Source: Sideroxydans sp. (GTDB lineage Bacteria > Pseudomonadota > Gammaproteobacteria > Burkholderiales > Gallionellaceae). Taken from it: DNA of 64,000 nucleotides. Positions 8,772 through 17,575 of this stretch are shown one piece after another; positions within the stretch are counted from its first letter, which is position 1; the number at the start of each line of letters is the position of its first letter. The DNA lies in the NCBI GenBank assembly GCA_027310665.1, contig DAIDAJ010000105.1, positions 1 through 64,000 of the forward strand, written 5' to 3'. Position numbers and translations under genes: made by a program. Under the pieces are notes generated by a model. It worked only from the letters and a program-made list of their open reading frames with translations. It was not told the DNA's origin and made no database searches.

Positions 8772-10225
8772 CTGAAGAGATCTTGATCAATGTCACCCCG
8801 CAGGAAACGCGCGTCGCGGTGATGCAACAGGGAGTCGTGCAGGAGCTGCACATCGAACGGGGCAGCCAGCGCGGTCTGGTGAGCAACGTCTACGTCGGCA
8901 AAGTGAAACGGGTGTTGCCCGGCATGCAATCGGCCTTCATCGACATCGGCCTGGAACGGTCCGCCTTCCTGCATGTTGCCGACATCTGGGAGAACCGCGC
9001 CAGCGGAGAGGCCGCCGCAAAGCCGATCGAAAAGGTGTTGTTCGAGGGGCAGAGCCTGCTGGTACAGGTGATCAAGGATCCCATCGGCACCAAAGGTGCG
9101 CGTCTCTCCACGCAACTGAGCTTTGCGGGACGCATGCTGGTATTTCTGCCGCAGGAGGCGCATATCGGCGTGTCGCAGCGCATCGAGAACGAGGAGGAGC
9201 GCGAAGCCTTGCGTGCCCGGCTGCAACAGGTTCTGCCCGCCGATCACAAGGGCGGGTACATCATCCGCACCATGGCAGAATCGGCGACCGACAACGAATT
9301 GCGTGCCGACGTTGCTTACCTGGACAAGCTGTGGAGCACACTTCAATCGAAATCCCTGCGTATGGCGGCGCCAGAGTTGCTGTACAAGGAACTGGACATC
9401 AGCCTGCGCGTGTTGCGCGATTTCGTGGATGAAGAGACCGGACGCGTGCTCGTCGATTCCCGCGAGACGCATGAGCGCATGATGGCTTTCGCCGCCGACT
9501 ACATTGCCAACGCAGTGCCCAAGCTGGAGCACTATCTTGGAGCGCGCCCTCTGTTCGACATGTACAGCGTGGAAGAAGAGATCGAGCGCGCACTATCGCG
9601 CCGCGTGGACCTGAAATCGGGCGGCTACCTCATCATCGACCAGACCGAAGCCCTGACCACGGTCGACGTGAATACAGGCGGATTCGTCGGCGGACGCAAT
9701 TTCGACGACACCATCTTCAAGACCAACCTGGAAGCCGCGCAGGTCATCGCCCGGCAGCTGCGGCTGCGCAACCTGGGCGGGATCATCATCTGCGACTTCA
9801 TCGACATGGACACGACGGAGCACCGCGATGCCGTGCTGGAAGAATTCAAGAAGATGCTGGCGCACGACCACACTCGCATCAGCGTGAGCGGGTTCTCCTC
9901 GCTGGGCCTGGTGGAGATGACGCGCAAGCGCACCCGCGAAAGCCTGGCGCATGTGCTATGCGAGCCCTGCCCGACCTGCCAGGGACGCGGCGAAGTGAAG
10001 ACCGCCCAGACCGTGTGCTACGAGATCCTGCGGGAGATCGTGCGCGAAGCTCGCCAGTTCAACGCCCGCGAATACCGCATCCTCGGATCGCAACAGGTCA
10101 TCGACCTGTTCCTGGACGAGGAATCGCAAAGCCTCGCAATGCTTTCCGATTTCATCGGCAAGCCCGTCTCACTGCAGGTGGAGACGCTCTATTCGCAGGA
10201 ACAGTACGACGTCATCCTGTCGTAG
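8768..10225 (+). CDS. rng: Ribonuclease G
   Basis: Single-strand endoribonuclease for 16S rRNA 5' maturation and some mRNA decay. The 485 residues correspond to the short RNase E/G form without a degradosome scaffold. An S1 domain is at about residues 35-125 (NVYVGKVKRVLPGMQSAFID). The catalytic region contains TVDVNTGGFVG near residue 299 and IIICDFIDM near 339. The zinc-link CEPCPTC is near residue 398. It ends the plus-strand run and faces pstS tail to tail. Confidence 0.96.
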   Translation: MTEEILINVTPQETRVAVMQQGVVQELHIERGSQRGLVSNVYVGKVKRVLPGMQSAFIDIGLERSAFLHVADIWENRASGEAAAKPIEKVLFEGQSLLVQVIKDPIGTKGARLSTQLSFAGRMLVFLPQEAHIGVSQRIENEEEREALRARLQQVLPADHKGGYIIRTMAESATDNELRADVAYLDKLWSTLQSKSLRMAAPELLYKELDISLRVLRDFVDEETGRVLVDSRETHERMMAFAADYIANAVPKLEHYLGARPLFDMYSVEEEIERALSRRVDLKSGGYLIIDQTEALTTVDVNTGGFVGGRNFDDTIFKTNLEAAQVIARQLRLRNLGGIIICDFIDMDTTEHRDAVLEEFKKMLAHDHTRISVSGFSSLGLVEMTRKRTRESLAHVLCEPCPTCQGRGEVKTAQTVCYEILREIVREARQFNAREYRILGSQQVIDLFLDEESQSLAMLSDFIGKPVSLQVETLYSQEQYDVILS

Positions 10226-10284
10226 GCTTGCACATCACACGTCGGGGAGAAGCCGTCGCTACCTCCCATTGCTTTGGCACCCGC

Positions 10285-11331
10285 CTATTTCCACAGGGGA
10301 CGGCCGGCCCGGTCCCTGATTTGCGCTTTCCAGAAATCGCGCACGCTTTGCATCGTTTCGGCCGGAATCAGAACGAACCCCAGATTCTGGGCGATCACGT
10401 TTCCCTTGCGAAAGGTCCAGTCGAAATACTTCAGTGCCTCCTCGGTGCCCGCTGCTTCCGCGGGGCTGCGGGAGATAACGATGTAGGTTGCAGTGGCGAG
10501 AGGCCAGCTCTCGGAGCCCGTCTGGTCGGTCAGCGACTGATTGAACCCGTTGGACGGGTTCCATTCTGCGCTCTTTGCCGCGGCCGCAAATGACGCCTGG
10601 TTCGGGCTGACATACTTTCCGTCACGATTGCGCATCTTCACGATCGCCAGATGCCTTTGTTGTACGACTGCCGGGTCGAGATAGCCGATGGAATTTGGCG
10701 TATTGCCGATTTTCTTTGCAAGGTTATCTCCGCCCTCCGCACCTTCGCCCACTTTCCAGGCCACCGCAGTTGCGGCACCCAGTGCGGCCTTCCATTCGCC
10801 GCTGACCTTGGACAAATAGTCGGTCAGGACAAAAGTGCTACCCGACTTGTCCGAGCGGTATAACACGTTGATCGCGTCGTCCGGCAGCACGAGCCCGGGG
10901 TTCAGCGCAACAATCGCGGGATCATTCCAGTGCCGGATCTTGCCAAGATAGATATCCGCCAGGGTTGTGCCGTCCAGCTGCAGCTGTCCGTCCCCTATCT
11001 TTTTGATATTCACCACGGGCACGATACCCCCGATCAAGACCGGAAACTGGATCAACCTGTCTCTTTCAAGCTCTTCGGGTGTCAACGGCTTGTCGCTCGC
11101 CCCGAAGTCGGCCTTTCCCGACGAGATCGCTTCGATGCCTTTGCCTGACCCCTGCGCAAAATAGGCCAGCGACGATCCGGTTTCTGCCTTGTACTGCTTG
11201 CCCCACTCCTGGTAAACCTGTTTGGGGAAAGTCGCTCCTACGCCGAAGATCACGCCCGCCTGTGCCTGGTTCAGCATCAGCGCCAACAAGAAAATTGTGC
11301 TCAAGCTGATCCACGCCTTATTTTTCTTCAT
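10285..11331 (-). CDS. pstS: PstS-like phosphate-binding protein
   Basis: Exported substrate-binding protein of the PstS family, 348 residues. It has a signal peptide of about 25 residues (MKKNKAWISLSTIFLLALML..AQA) and then FGVGATFPKQVYQEWGKQY, the usual PstS opening. Phosphate-loop segments SGKADFGASDKPL and SDKSGSTFVLTDYL are visible. The ATG at 11331 is chosen for the signal peptide and an AAGGAGAAATCG ribosome site. No pstC, pstA, pstB or phoU lies near, so it is solitary. A c-di-GMP-I riboswitch-like sequence lies about 165 bases upstream, suggesting control by c-di-GMP rather than only by PhoB. Confidence 0.93.
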   Translation of the reverse strand: MKKNKAWISLSTIFLLALMLNQAQAGVIFGVGATFPKQVYQEWGKQYKAETGSSLAYFAQGSGKGIEAISSGKADFGASDKPLTPEELERDRLIQFPVLIGGIVPVVNIKKIGDGQLQLDGTTLADIYLGKIRHWNDPAIVALNPGLVLPDDAINVLYRSDKSGSTFVLTDYLSKVSGEWKAALGAATAVAWKVGEGAEGGDNLAKKIGNTPNSIGYLDPAVVQQRHLAIVKMRNRDGKYVSPNQASFAAAAKSAEWNPSNGFNQSLTDQTGSESWPLATATYIVISRSPAEAAGTEEALKYFDWTFRKGNVIAQNLGFVLIPAETMQSVRDFWKAQIRDRAGRPLWK

Positions 11332-11493
11332 CGATTTCTCCTTGATTTCAAGCACAAACGAGTCCCCACTTTTTTGCCAGCCATGCAGTTTCGCGGCGAA
11401 CATCGCCCTCACAGGCAGGAATACCGGGTTATTTCAGGGCGGGGAAAATGACGTGGAGGGATGCAGAATGCTGACGCAGGAGTTCTGCGATGT

Positions 11494-11580
11494 ATCTGGC
11501 GATCCCGCTGTCATAGCGCCGAAGCCCCTTAGACCGGTAATTTTGCGTCCTGGTCTTTTGACCAGTTTGCCGTTTTCAGA
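11494..11580 (-). ncRNA. c-di-GMP-I (GEMM) riboswitch candidate upstream of pstS
   Basis: Read on the minus strand, the segment shows the conserved core of GEMM class I in the right order: GGCAAAC, a P2 hairpin TGGTC-AAAA-GACCA, AGGACGCAAA, CCGGTCTAA, a short GC hairpin, then ATGACAGCGGGATCGCC closing the fold. Compared with the Vibrio Vc2 aptamer, the base matching its G20 appears to be G, which favours c-di-GMP over cyclic GMP-AMP. It points toward pstS with about 165 bases between. A GCAGAA/TTCTGC hairpin follows as a possible expression platform. This is pattern matching by eye, without a covariance search. Confidence 0.8.
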
Positions 11581-11745
11581 TTTTGTACAAAGCTTGTCGC
11601 CAAGCATGAAACTATTGTTACAGGTGCATGACAAGGCTACTGGTGAAACATATTTGCGTCAAGAATGGCGAAAACACGCAAACAGTGCCAACGGGGACAC
11701 CGATATGACCAACCGGGATCTTGCCGATTTTGCCTTGCCCAACCG

Positions 11746-11773
11746 AAAAGGCCGGCGACTAGCCGGCCTTTTT
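11746..11773 (-). terminator. Rho-independent terminator of HU gene
   Basis: An 11-base stem AAAAGGCCGGC / GCCGGCCTTTT with a five-base loop and T-rich flanks on both sides lies about 25 bases after the HU stop. It could act in both directions. Confidence 0.85.
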
Positions 11774-11798
11774 CCTAAACCATCGCTGGCCTGGATAA

Positions 11799-12083
11799 TT
11801 ACTTCTTAGCGCCGTTGACCGCAGCTTTCAGAGTGGCACCAGCCTTGAATGCGGGCTGCTTGGAAGCCTTGATCTTGATGGCAGCGCCAGTGGACGGGTT
11901 ACGGCCATTGCGAGCTGCACGCTTGCGGACCTCGAATGTTCCGAAGCCTACCAACGCAACGTTGTCGCCCTTCTTCAGAGTAGCGGTGATGATTTCAATC
12001 AGGGCAGCGATGTTGCGGTCGGCATCAGCCTTGCTGCTTTCTGTCTTGGTTGCCAGTGCGTCGATCAGTTCTTTACGGTTCAT
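11799..12083 (-). CDS. hupB: DNA-binding protein HU
   Basis: 94-residue nucleoid protein of the HU/IHF family, binding DNA as a dimer without sequence preference. The DNA-arm signature is VGFGTFEVRKRAARNGRNP, followed by GAAIKIKASKQPAFKAG. The ATG at 12083 is supported by CCAAGGAGC upstream and by normal family length; a longer upstream reading has no family match. A strong terminator follows. It appears monocistronic. Confidence 0.95.
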   Translation of the reverse strand: MNRKELIDALATKTESSKADADRNIAALIEIITATLKKGDNVALVGFGTFEVRKRAARNGRNPSTGAAIKIKASKQPAFKAGATLKAAVNGAKK

Positions 12084-12242
12084 GCGTTTTTGCTCCTTGG
12101 TTGCGGTTGAAGTACCGGGGACGGATTGTTGAGGATATTTCACTCGTTGGCAAGTGGTTGGGCCCTCAATTTCTCGCGTCAGACCTTGATTCGCGGTTGC
12201 AGGCCCCGTTTGAAACCCGGACAGCAGCCGACTCAAGTCGCC

Positions 12243-12833
12243 CTATTCTACTATCTTGGCGATTTGCCGGTCCTCACATTGGGTCGAGTCCGTGTCATTG
12301 CGTTTCTCGGCCAGCTCGGCGATGGCGCTGAACCTGTCCACAAGGCCATTCTTCGCAAAATGGTCGATGATAAACAATGGGATCAGGGTGTCCGGCTCCC
12401 ATAGACCCTGGAACCTGAGCGTACTCCCATGAGGATTCGGCCGGATGCTCCAGCTTCCCTGAAACTCTTTCGAATCGCCGGACAGCTGCACAAAGGAGAT
12501 GCCCTCATAGGGGTCTTCCATATATTCCATGACCGAATGCAGGCGCACATGAAGAAACAGGACATGCTCGTCAGCCGTGCGTTCGACCCTTACCCTGTTT
12601 GCGGTTTCGCGGTAAGCGATGGATTCAACCACCCCCGGCAGACTCTTTGCCGCCTCATAATCGGTCAAATAGTTATAGGCTGCGCATTTCGTTAACGGGG
12701 TATCGAAACTGGCGATGAAGGTATAGAAGTCGCCGACCCTCCTGACGTCCACCTGCAATCCGGGGTATTGGGTATCCGGCCAGGCCGTCGTGCTGGTCAT
12801 CAATAGCCACCCGAACAATATTCGCTTCATCAT
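12243..12833 (-). CDS. Exported START/SRPBCC-like protein
   Basis: About 196 residues with an N-terminal export signal (MMKRILFGWLLMTSTTAWPD) and a body resembling polyketide cyclase/START-like folds: alternating strands with YNYLTDYEAAKSLPGVVES near residue 55 and STLRFQGLWEPDTLIPLFI near 140. Such proteins bind hydrophobic ligands, but no ligand or catalytic residue can be named. The start at 12833 is picked for the signal peptide and a GGGTATCC site; the adjacent ATG at 12830 is equally possible. Confidence 0.65.
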   Translation of the reverse strand: MMKRILFGWLLMTSTTAWPDTQYPGLQVDVRRVGDFYTFIASFDTPLTKCAAYNYLTDYEAAKSLPGVVESIAYRETANRVRVERTADEHVLFLHVRLHSVMEYMEDPYEGISFVQLSGDSKEFQGSWSIRPNPHGSTLRFQGLWEPDTLIPLFIIDHFAKNGLVDRFSAIAELAEKRNDTDSTQCEDRQIAKIVE

Positions 12834-12890
12834 GGATACCCTTATAGGGAATCTTTGTGACGCGAGCATGACATGGCGATTTTTGACGTA

Positions 12891-13175
12891 TCAGGCCAGC
12901 AAGTTCTCCGGCTCCATCTTGCTGCCCGTGATCGCAACGACCTTGTGGCGGGACTGCCCGCCTTGCTTGAGCTCGACCTGCCGCAGCGGAACGCCAAAGG
13001 ATTCGGCGATAAACTTCAGGAGCGCCTCGTTGGCGCGGCCTTCGACCGGCGGAGCAGCAAGACGGATCTTCAGGGCGTCGCCATGCAGATCCGCCACTTC
13101 AGTGCGCTTTGCGCCGGGCTGGACATGCAGGGTCAGGGTGAGCACGTCGCCGTTGCGGCGATACCATACGCTCAC
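12891..13175 (-). CDS. yggU: DUF167 (YggU) family protein
   Basis: 94-residue DUF167 protein of unknown molecular role. The typical motif is visible as HVQPGAKRTEVADLHGDALK followed by RLAAPPVEGRANEALLKF. The GTG start overlaps the TGA of yggT, so a longer upstream reading is unlikely. It is the last gene of the yggS-proC-yggT-DUF167 operon, a widespread arrangement. Confidence 0.9.
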   Translation of the reverse strand: MSVWYRRNGDVLTLTLHVQPGAKRTEVADLHGDALKIRLAAPPVEGRANEALLKFIAESFGVPLRQVELKQGGQSRHKVVAITGSKMEPENLLA

Positions 13176-13738
13176 AGCAATCTCATCACGGCCTGTTCCA
13201 GTCCGCCTATCGGCACGATGAGGATAAGCTGGCAGACAAGGAGCAGCACCAGCACGGAAAGATCGACGTTGCCGACCGGCGGGATGCGCCGCCGCAAAGG
13301 TTGCACGAAAGGACGGTTGACCGCGCCCAGCATCGGCGCAAGCGGCGTATGCGGATTGACCCAGGACAGGATCGCCTCCGTGATCAGCGAGGCCATGAGC
13401 AGGTAAAGGCTGATCTTCAGCAACTTGACTGCCGTCCACAGCAGCAATCCCGGCAGGTGGGAAGTCTCGAAGGCATAACCCTGCAGCCATAAGTAAGCGC
13501 AGAGATAGCAGAGTTCGACCAGGAACGCCAACAGCAGCGTTGCGGTATCCAGGCCCATGATCCTCGGAATGAAACGGCGCGCACGCAGAACGACAAAGTC
13601 CGTCAGCGCCATCAGGAATTCGCCTATGGGATTGCGCATCGGCGCCTGCAGCCAGACCGCATGGAAACGGAACAGCAGGATGGCCGCGAAGGGTTGCACC
13701 AGCGCGTCGTTCAGGAATGAAAGTGTCTCACCCAGCAT
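13172..13738 (-). CDS. yggT: YggT family membrane protein
   Basis: 188-residue integral membrane protein with two YggT repeats, each a pair of membrane segments: TATLLLAFLVELCYLCAYLW near residue 65 and the C-terminal VLVLLLVCQLILIVPIGG. The loop AMLGAVNRPFVQPLRR.IPPVGNVD is characteristic (written with one residue masked). Its role is unproven; links to ion homeostasis and division are reported in other bacteria. The ATG shares one base with the proC stop. Confidence 0.9.
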   Translation of the reverse strand: MLGETLSFLNDALVQPFAAILLFRFHAVWLQAPMRNPIGEFLMALTDFVVLRARRFIPRIMGLDTATLLLAFLVELCYLCAYLWLQGYAFETSHLPGLLLWTAVKLLKISLYLLMASLITEAILSWVNPHTPLAPMLGAVNRPFVQPLRRRIPPVGNVDLSVLVLLLVCQLILIVPIGGLEQAVMRLL

Positions 13739-14550
13739 CAGGCGTCCTTTCCCAGCTCATCGCCCAATTCCCTGGAACGTGCCGCTGCCGCATGGATGGC
13801 TGCGACGATGTTCGCTTTCACCCGGTCTTTCTCCATGCTGAGCAACGCGCGCTCGGTCGTGCCCTTCCTGGAAGTGACGCGCTCGCGGAGGACGGCAACA
13901 TCCTCCTGGCTGCTTTCGGCCAGTTTGCTGGCGCCGAGGAACGTGTCCAGCACCAGCTGCCGCGCCTGGGCTTCGTCCAGCCCGAGTTCATAAGCTCCCT
14001 GCTGCATCGCTTCGATGAAATAGAAAACATAGGCCGGACCGCTGCCGGAAATTGCCGTCACCGCATCCAGCATCTCCTCGTCATCCACCCACAGTGTGCT
14101 GCCCACTGCCCCGAGAATCGACTCTGCACGATGACATTGCTCCGGCTTCACCGCAGGTGTCGCATACAATGCGGTGACGCCGCTGCGAATAAGTGCCGGC
14201 GTATTGGGCATGCAGCGCACGATGTTCTGCGACCCTATCCAGCGCGCCATGTCCTGCGTGCGGATACCCGCGGCGATGGAGAGGACAAGCTGTTCGTTCA
14301 GGATAGGCGCGAGCTGCACTGCGATTTCCTGCAACTGTTGCGGCTTGACCGCCAAGATCAATGTTTCGCCGTGCGCAACTGCCTCGGACAATTCCGTCGT
14401 CGCCCTGACCCCGAATTCGTTATGCAGCTCCGCGCACTTTTCCTTGTTCAACTCGACTACGTGCATCTTGGAAGGCGAATAGCCGCGCTTGATCAGTCCG
14501 CCGATCAATGCCTTTGCCATGTTGCCGCCGCCGATGAATGTAATTTTCAT
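13738..14550 (-). CDS. proC: Pyrroline-5-carboxylate reductase
   Basis: Last step of proline synthesis, reducing pyrroline-5-carboxylate with NAD(P)H. 270 residues. The N-terminal Rossmann motif is FIGGGNMAKALIGGL, and the C-terminal signature includes ISGSGPAYVFYFIEAM near residue 165. The ATG at 14550 overlaps the yggS stop. Coupling with yggS (PLP homeostasis) is conserved in many bacteria. Confidence 0.96.
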   Translation of the reverse strand: MKITFIGGGNMAKALIGGLIKRGYSPSKMHVVELNKEKCAELHNEFGVRATTELSEAVAHGETLILAVKPQQLQEIAVQLAPILNEQLVLSIAAGIRTQDMARWIGSQNIVRCMPNTPALIRSGVTALYATPAVKPEQCHRAESILGAVGSTLWVDDEEMLDAVTAISGSGPAYVFYFIEAMQQGAYELGLDEAQARQLVLDTFLGASKLAESSQEDVAVLRERVTSRKGTTERALLSMEKDRVKANIVAAIHAAAARSRELGDELGKDA

Positions 14551-15245
14551 TTGCTTTCTCCGTAATTTCTGGTGCCGAATATCGCCGTGCCGATCCGCAC
14601 GATGGTAGCACCCTCCTTGATGGCCGCGGGATAGTCGTGCGACATGCCCATCGACAGGGTATCCAGAGACATGCCCTGCGAGTTCATTTTTTCCAGCAAC
14701 ATCCGCATCCTTGCGAAAGGTACACGCTGCTCCATTTCGCCCGCCGCGGGAGCCGGTATCGTCATCAGTCCGCGCAACCTGATATGCGGCAAGTGCGCAA
14801 GCTGTTGTGCCAGAGGCAGCGCCTCTTCGGGTGCTACGCCGCTCTTGCTCTCTTCTTCGCTCGCGTTCACTTGCAGACAGATGTTCAGCGGGGGCAGATT
14901 TGCAGGTCGCTGTGCCGACAACCGCTCGGCGATCTTCAGCCTGTCCACGCTGTGCACCCACGCAAAGCGCTCGGCGATGGCGCGCGTCTTGTTGCTCTGG
15001 ATGGGGCCGATGAAATGCCACTCCAGCGGCAGATCGCGCAACGCGTCGATCTTCTCCAGTGCTTCCTGCAGGTAATTCTCGCCGAAAGCGGTCTGCCCGC
15101 AGTCGTACGCCTCGCGCACCGCCGTCGCCGGAAACGTCTTGCTGACGGCCAGCAAACTGATATCCGACACATTCCGGTGTGCCGCTCTGGCGGCTTGGGC
15201 AATGGCTTCGCGGGTCGCTTGCAAGTTGGAGAGGATTGCAGTCAT
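14547..15245 (-). CDS. yggS: PLP homeostasis protein YggS/PROSC
   Basis: 232-residue alanine-racemase-fold protein that binds PLP and buffers its free level. The PLP lysine is in LLAVSKTFPATAV near residue 34, followed by FGENYLQEA. HFIGPIQSNKTR and MGMSHDYPAAI are also diagnostic. The ATG at 15245 gives the family length and leaves only a 52-base divergent spacer to pilT, which must hold both promoters. Confidence 0.95.
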   Translation of the reverse strand: MTAILSNLQATREAIAQAARAAHRNVSDISLLAVSKTFPATAVREAYDCGQTAFGENYLQEALEKIDALRDLPLEWHFIGPIQSNKTRAIAERFAWVHSVDRLKIAERLSAQRPANLPPLNICLQVNASEEESKSGVAPEEALPLAQQLAHLPHIRLRGLMTIPAPAAGEMEQRVPFARMRMLLEKMNSQGMSLDTLSMGMSHDYPAAIKEGATIVRIGTAIFGTRNYGESK

Positions 15246-15297
15246 AATCGCCCGAGTCGTCGTGATCCGACGCAGTTTAATACACTCAGGATTATAT

Positions 15298-16341
15298 ATG
15301 GATATCACCGAACTGCTCGCCTTCGGCGTGAAGAACAAAGCTTCCGACTTGCATCTCTCCGCCGGCCTGCCACCGATGATCCGCGTGCACGGCGACATGC
15401 GCCGCATCAACCTGCCCCCGATGGATCACAAGGAAGTCCACGCCATGGTGTACGACATCATGAACGACGGGCAGCGCAAACATTACGAAGAGAACAGGGA
15501 AGTCGACTTCTCGTTCGAGGGGCCGAACCTGGCGCGTTTCCGCGTCAACGCCTTCATCCAGAACCGCGGCGCCGGTGCGGTGATGCGTACCATTCCTTCC
15601 AAGATACTCACGCTGGAAGACCTCAAATGCCCTCCGATCTTCAAGGACATCTCCGAATTCCCGCGCGGCATGGTGCTGGTGACCGGCCCGACCGGTTCCG
15701 GTAAATCGACCACGCTGGCGGCGATGGTGAACCACATCAACGAAAACGAGATGGGCCACATCCTGACCGTGGAAGACCCGATCGAATTCGTGCACGAATC
15801 GAAGAAGTCGCTGGTCAACCAGCGCGAAGTCGGCCCGCACACGCTGTCGTTCAACAACGCCCTGCGTTCCGCACTGCGCGAAGACCCGGACGTGATCCTC
15901 GTCGGCGAAATGCGCGACCTGGAAACCATCCGTCTCGCGATGACGGCAGCGGAAACCGGCCACCTTGTCTTCGGCACACTGCACACCAGCTCGGCAGCCA
16001 AGACCATCGACCGTATCATCGACGTGTTCCCGGCCGACGAAAAGGAAATGGTGCGCGCGATGTTGTCCGAATCGCTGCGTGCGGTGATCTCGCAGACACT
16101 GCTCAAGACCAAGGACGGCACGGGCCGCGTGGCGGCGCATGAGATCATGATCTGTACCCCGGCGATCCGCAACCTGATCCGCGAAGCCAAAGTGCCGCAG
16201 ATGTATTCCGCCATCCAGACCGGCGGCAACATCGGCATGCAGACGCTGGACCAATGCCTGAGCGATCTGGTGAAGCGCAACCAGGTGGCTTCGGCGGAAG
16301 CGCGCGGCAAAGCCGTGAACAAAGACCTGTTCCCGGGTTAA
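15298..16341 (+). CDS. pilT: Type IV pilus retraction ATPase PilT
   Basis: Hexameric ATPase that disassembles type IV pili for retraction and twitching. 347 residues. Walker A is GPTGSGKSTTLAAM near residue 130, the Asp box is EDPIEFVH, and Walker B is PDVILVGEMRDLET. The His box region AETGHLVFGTLHT follows. The ATG at 15298 begins MDITELLAFGVKNKASDLHL, the normal PilT start; upstream codons would run into the divergent promoter. pilU follows after 43 bases. Confidence 0.97.
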   Translation: MDITELLAFGVKNKASDLHLSAGLPPMIRVHGDMRRINLPPMDHKEVHAMVYDIMNDGQRKHYEENREVDFSFEGPNLARFRVNAFIQNRGAGAVMRTIPSKILTLEDLKCPPIFKDISEFPRGMVLVTGPTGSGKSTTLAAMVNHINENEMGHILTVEDPIEFVHESKKSLVNQREVGPHTLSFNNALRSALREDPDVILVGEMRDLETIRLAMTAAETGHLVFGTLHTSSAAKTIDRIIDVFPADEKEMVRAMLSESLRAVISQTLLKTKDGTGRVAAHEIMICTPAIRNLIREAKVPQMYSAIQTGGNIGMQTLDQCLSDLVKRNQVASAEARGKAVNKDLFPG

Positions 16342-16384
16342 CCCCCTACCAAATCAAGAACCATAGCTGCACCAGGAGTCCATC

Positions 16385-17521
16385 ATGGAAAGAGACCAGG
16401 CCACCGAACTTGTCCACAATCTTTTGCGCGGGATGGTTTCGCAAAAGGCATCCGACCTGTTCATCACCTCCGGCTTCCCGCCCGCGTTCAAGGTGGACGG
16501 AAAAATGACGCCGGTTTCCAGCCAGGCGCTGACATCGCAACACACCCAGGAACTGGCACGCAGCATCATGAACGACCGCCAGGCTGCGGAATTCGAGTCG
16601 ACCCACGAGTGCAATTTTGCGATCAGCCCGCCCGGCATCGGGCGCTTCCGCGTCAACGTGTTCATGCAACAGCAGCGTGTCGGCATGGTGCTGCGTACCA
16701 TCACCACCAGGATCCCCACTTTTCAGGAACTGGGGCTGCCGGATGTCCTGAAGGACGTGGTGATGACCAAACGCGGCTTGGTGATCCTGGTCGGCGGAAC
16801 CGGCTCCGGCAAGTCATCCTCGCTGGCTGCCATGCTGGGCCACCGCAACCACAACAGCTATGGCCACATCATCACCATCGAGGACCCGGTGGAATTCGTG
16901 CACGACCACGACAAGTGCATCGTCACCCACCGCGAGGTGGGCGTTGACACCGACAACTGGCATGCCGCGCTGAAGAACACCCTGCGTCAGGCGCCGGACG
17001 TCATCCTGATCGGCGAAATCCGCGACCGCGAGACCATGGAATACGCGGTAGCCTTCGCCGAAACCGGTCACCTGTGTATGGCCACATTGCACGCCAACAG
17101 CGCCAACCAGGCACTCGACCGCATCATCAACTTTTTCCCGGAAGAGCGGCGCGAACAATTGCTGATGGACCTGTCGCTCAACATCAAGGCGCTCATCTCG
17201 CAACGCCTGATCCCCAAGCGCGACGGCAAAGGCCGCGCTGCCGCCTTCGAGATCCTGCTCAACTCGCCGCTGATCGCCGACCTGATCTTCAAGGGCAACG
17301 TGCACGAGATCAAGGAAGTCATGTCCAGATCGCGCGAACTCGGCATGCAGACCTTCGACCAGGCGCTCTTCACACTGCATGAAGCCGGCGCCATCAGCTA
17401 CGAGGAAGCCCTCAAGAACGCCGACTCCGTGAACGACCTGCGCTTGAAGATCAAACTGGAAGGTCAGGCCACGAAGGACAGGGACGTGATGAGCGGGCTG
17501 GATAACCTGAGAATGACCTGA
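16385..17521 (+). CDS. pilU: Type IV pilus retraction ATPase PilU
   Basis: PilT-dependent accessory retraction ATPase, 378 residues. Walker A is GGTGSGKSSSLAAM near residue 138 (a serine replaces the usual threonine position), and Walker B is PDVILIGEIRDRET. The C-terminal tail is longer than in PilT, as usual for PilU. An AGGAGTCC site precedes the ATG. The pilT-pilU pair is standard in betaproteobacteria; other pilus genes are not in the window. Confidence 0.96.
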   Translation: MERDQATELVHNLLRGMVSQKASDLFITSGFPPAFKVDGKMTPVSSQALTSQHTQELARSIMNDRQAAEFESTHECNFAISPPGIGRFRVNVFMQQQRVGMVLRTITTRIPTFQELGLPDVLKDVVMTKRGLVILVGGTGSGKSSSLAAMLGHRNHNSYGHIITIEDPVEFVHDHDKCIVTHREVGVDTDNWHAALKNTLRQAPDVILIGEIRDRETMEYAVAFAETGHLCMATLHANSANQALDRIINFFPEERREQLLMDLSLNIKALISQRLIPKRDGKGRAAAFEILLNSPLIADLIFKGNVHEIKEVMSRSRELGMQTFDQALFTLHEAGAISYEEALKNADSVNDLRLKIKLEGQATKDRDVMSGLDNLRMT

Positions 17522-17575
17522 AGCATTGCACCTGAATTTCCTGCCATTGGCCCGCCGTGCGCTGTGGCCGGCGAC

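Noticed and set aside
11640-11700. A second riboswitch, suggested by GACGCAAA on the minus strand near 11660
   Set aside because: The other GEMM core blocks (CCGGCCTAA, GCGGG) do not follow it, so it is probably chance.
13738-15021. A long upstream extension of proC through yggS
   Set aside because: The extra codons are the yggS gene in another frame; proC begins at the Rossmann motif and overlaps the yggS stop.
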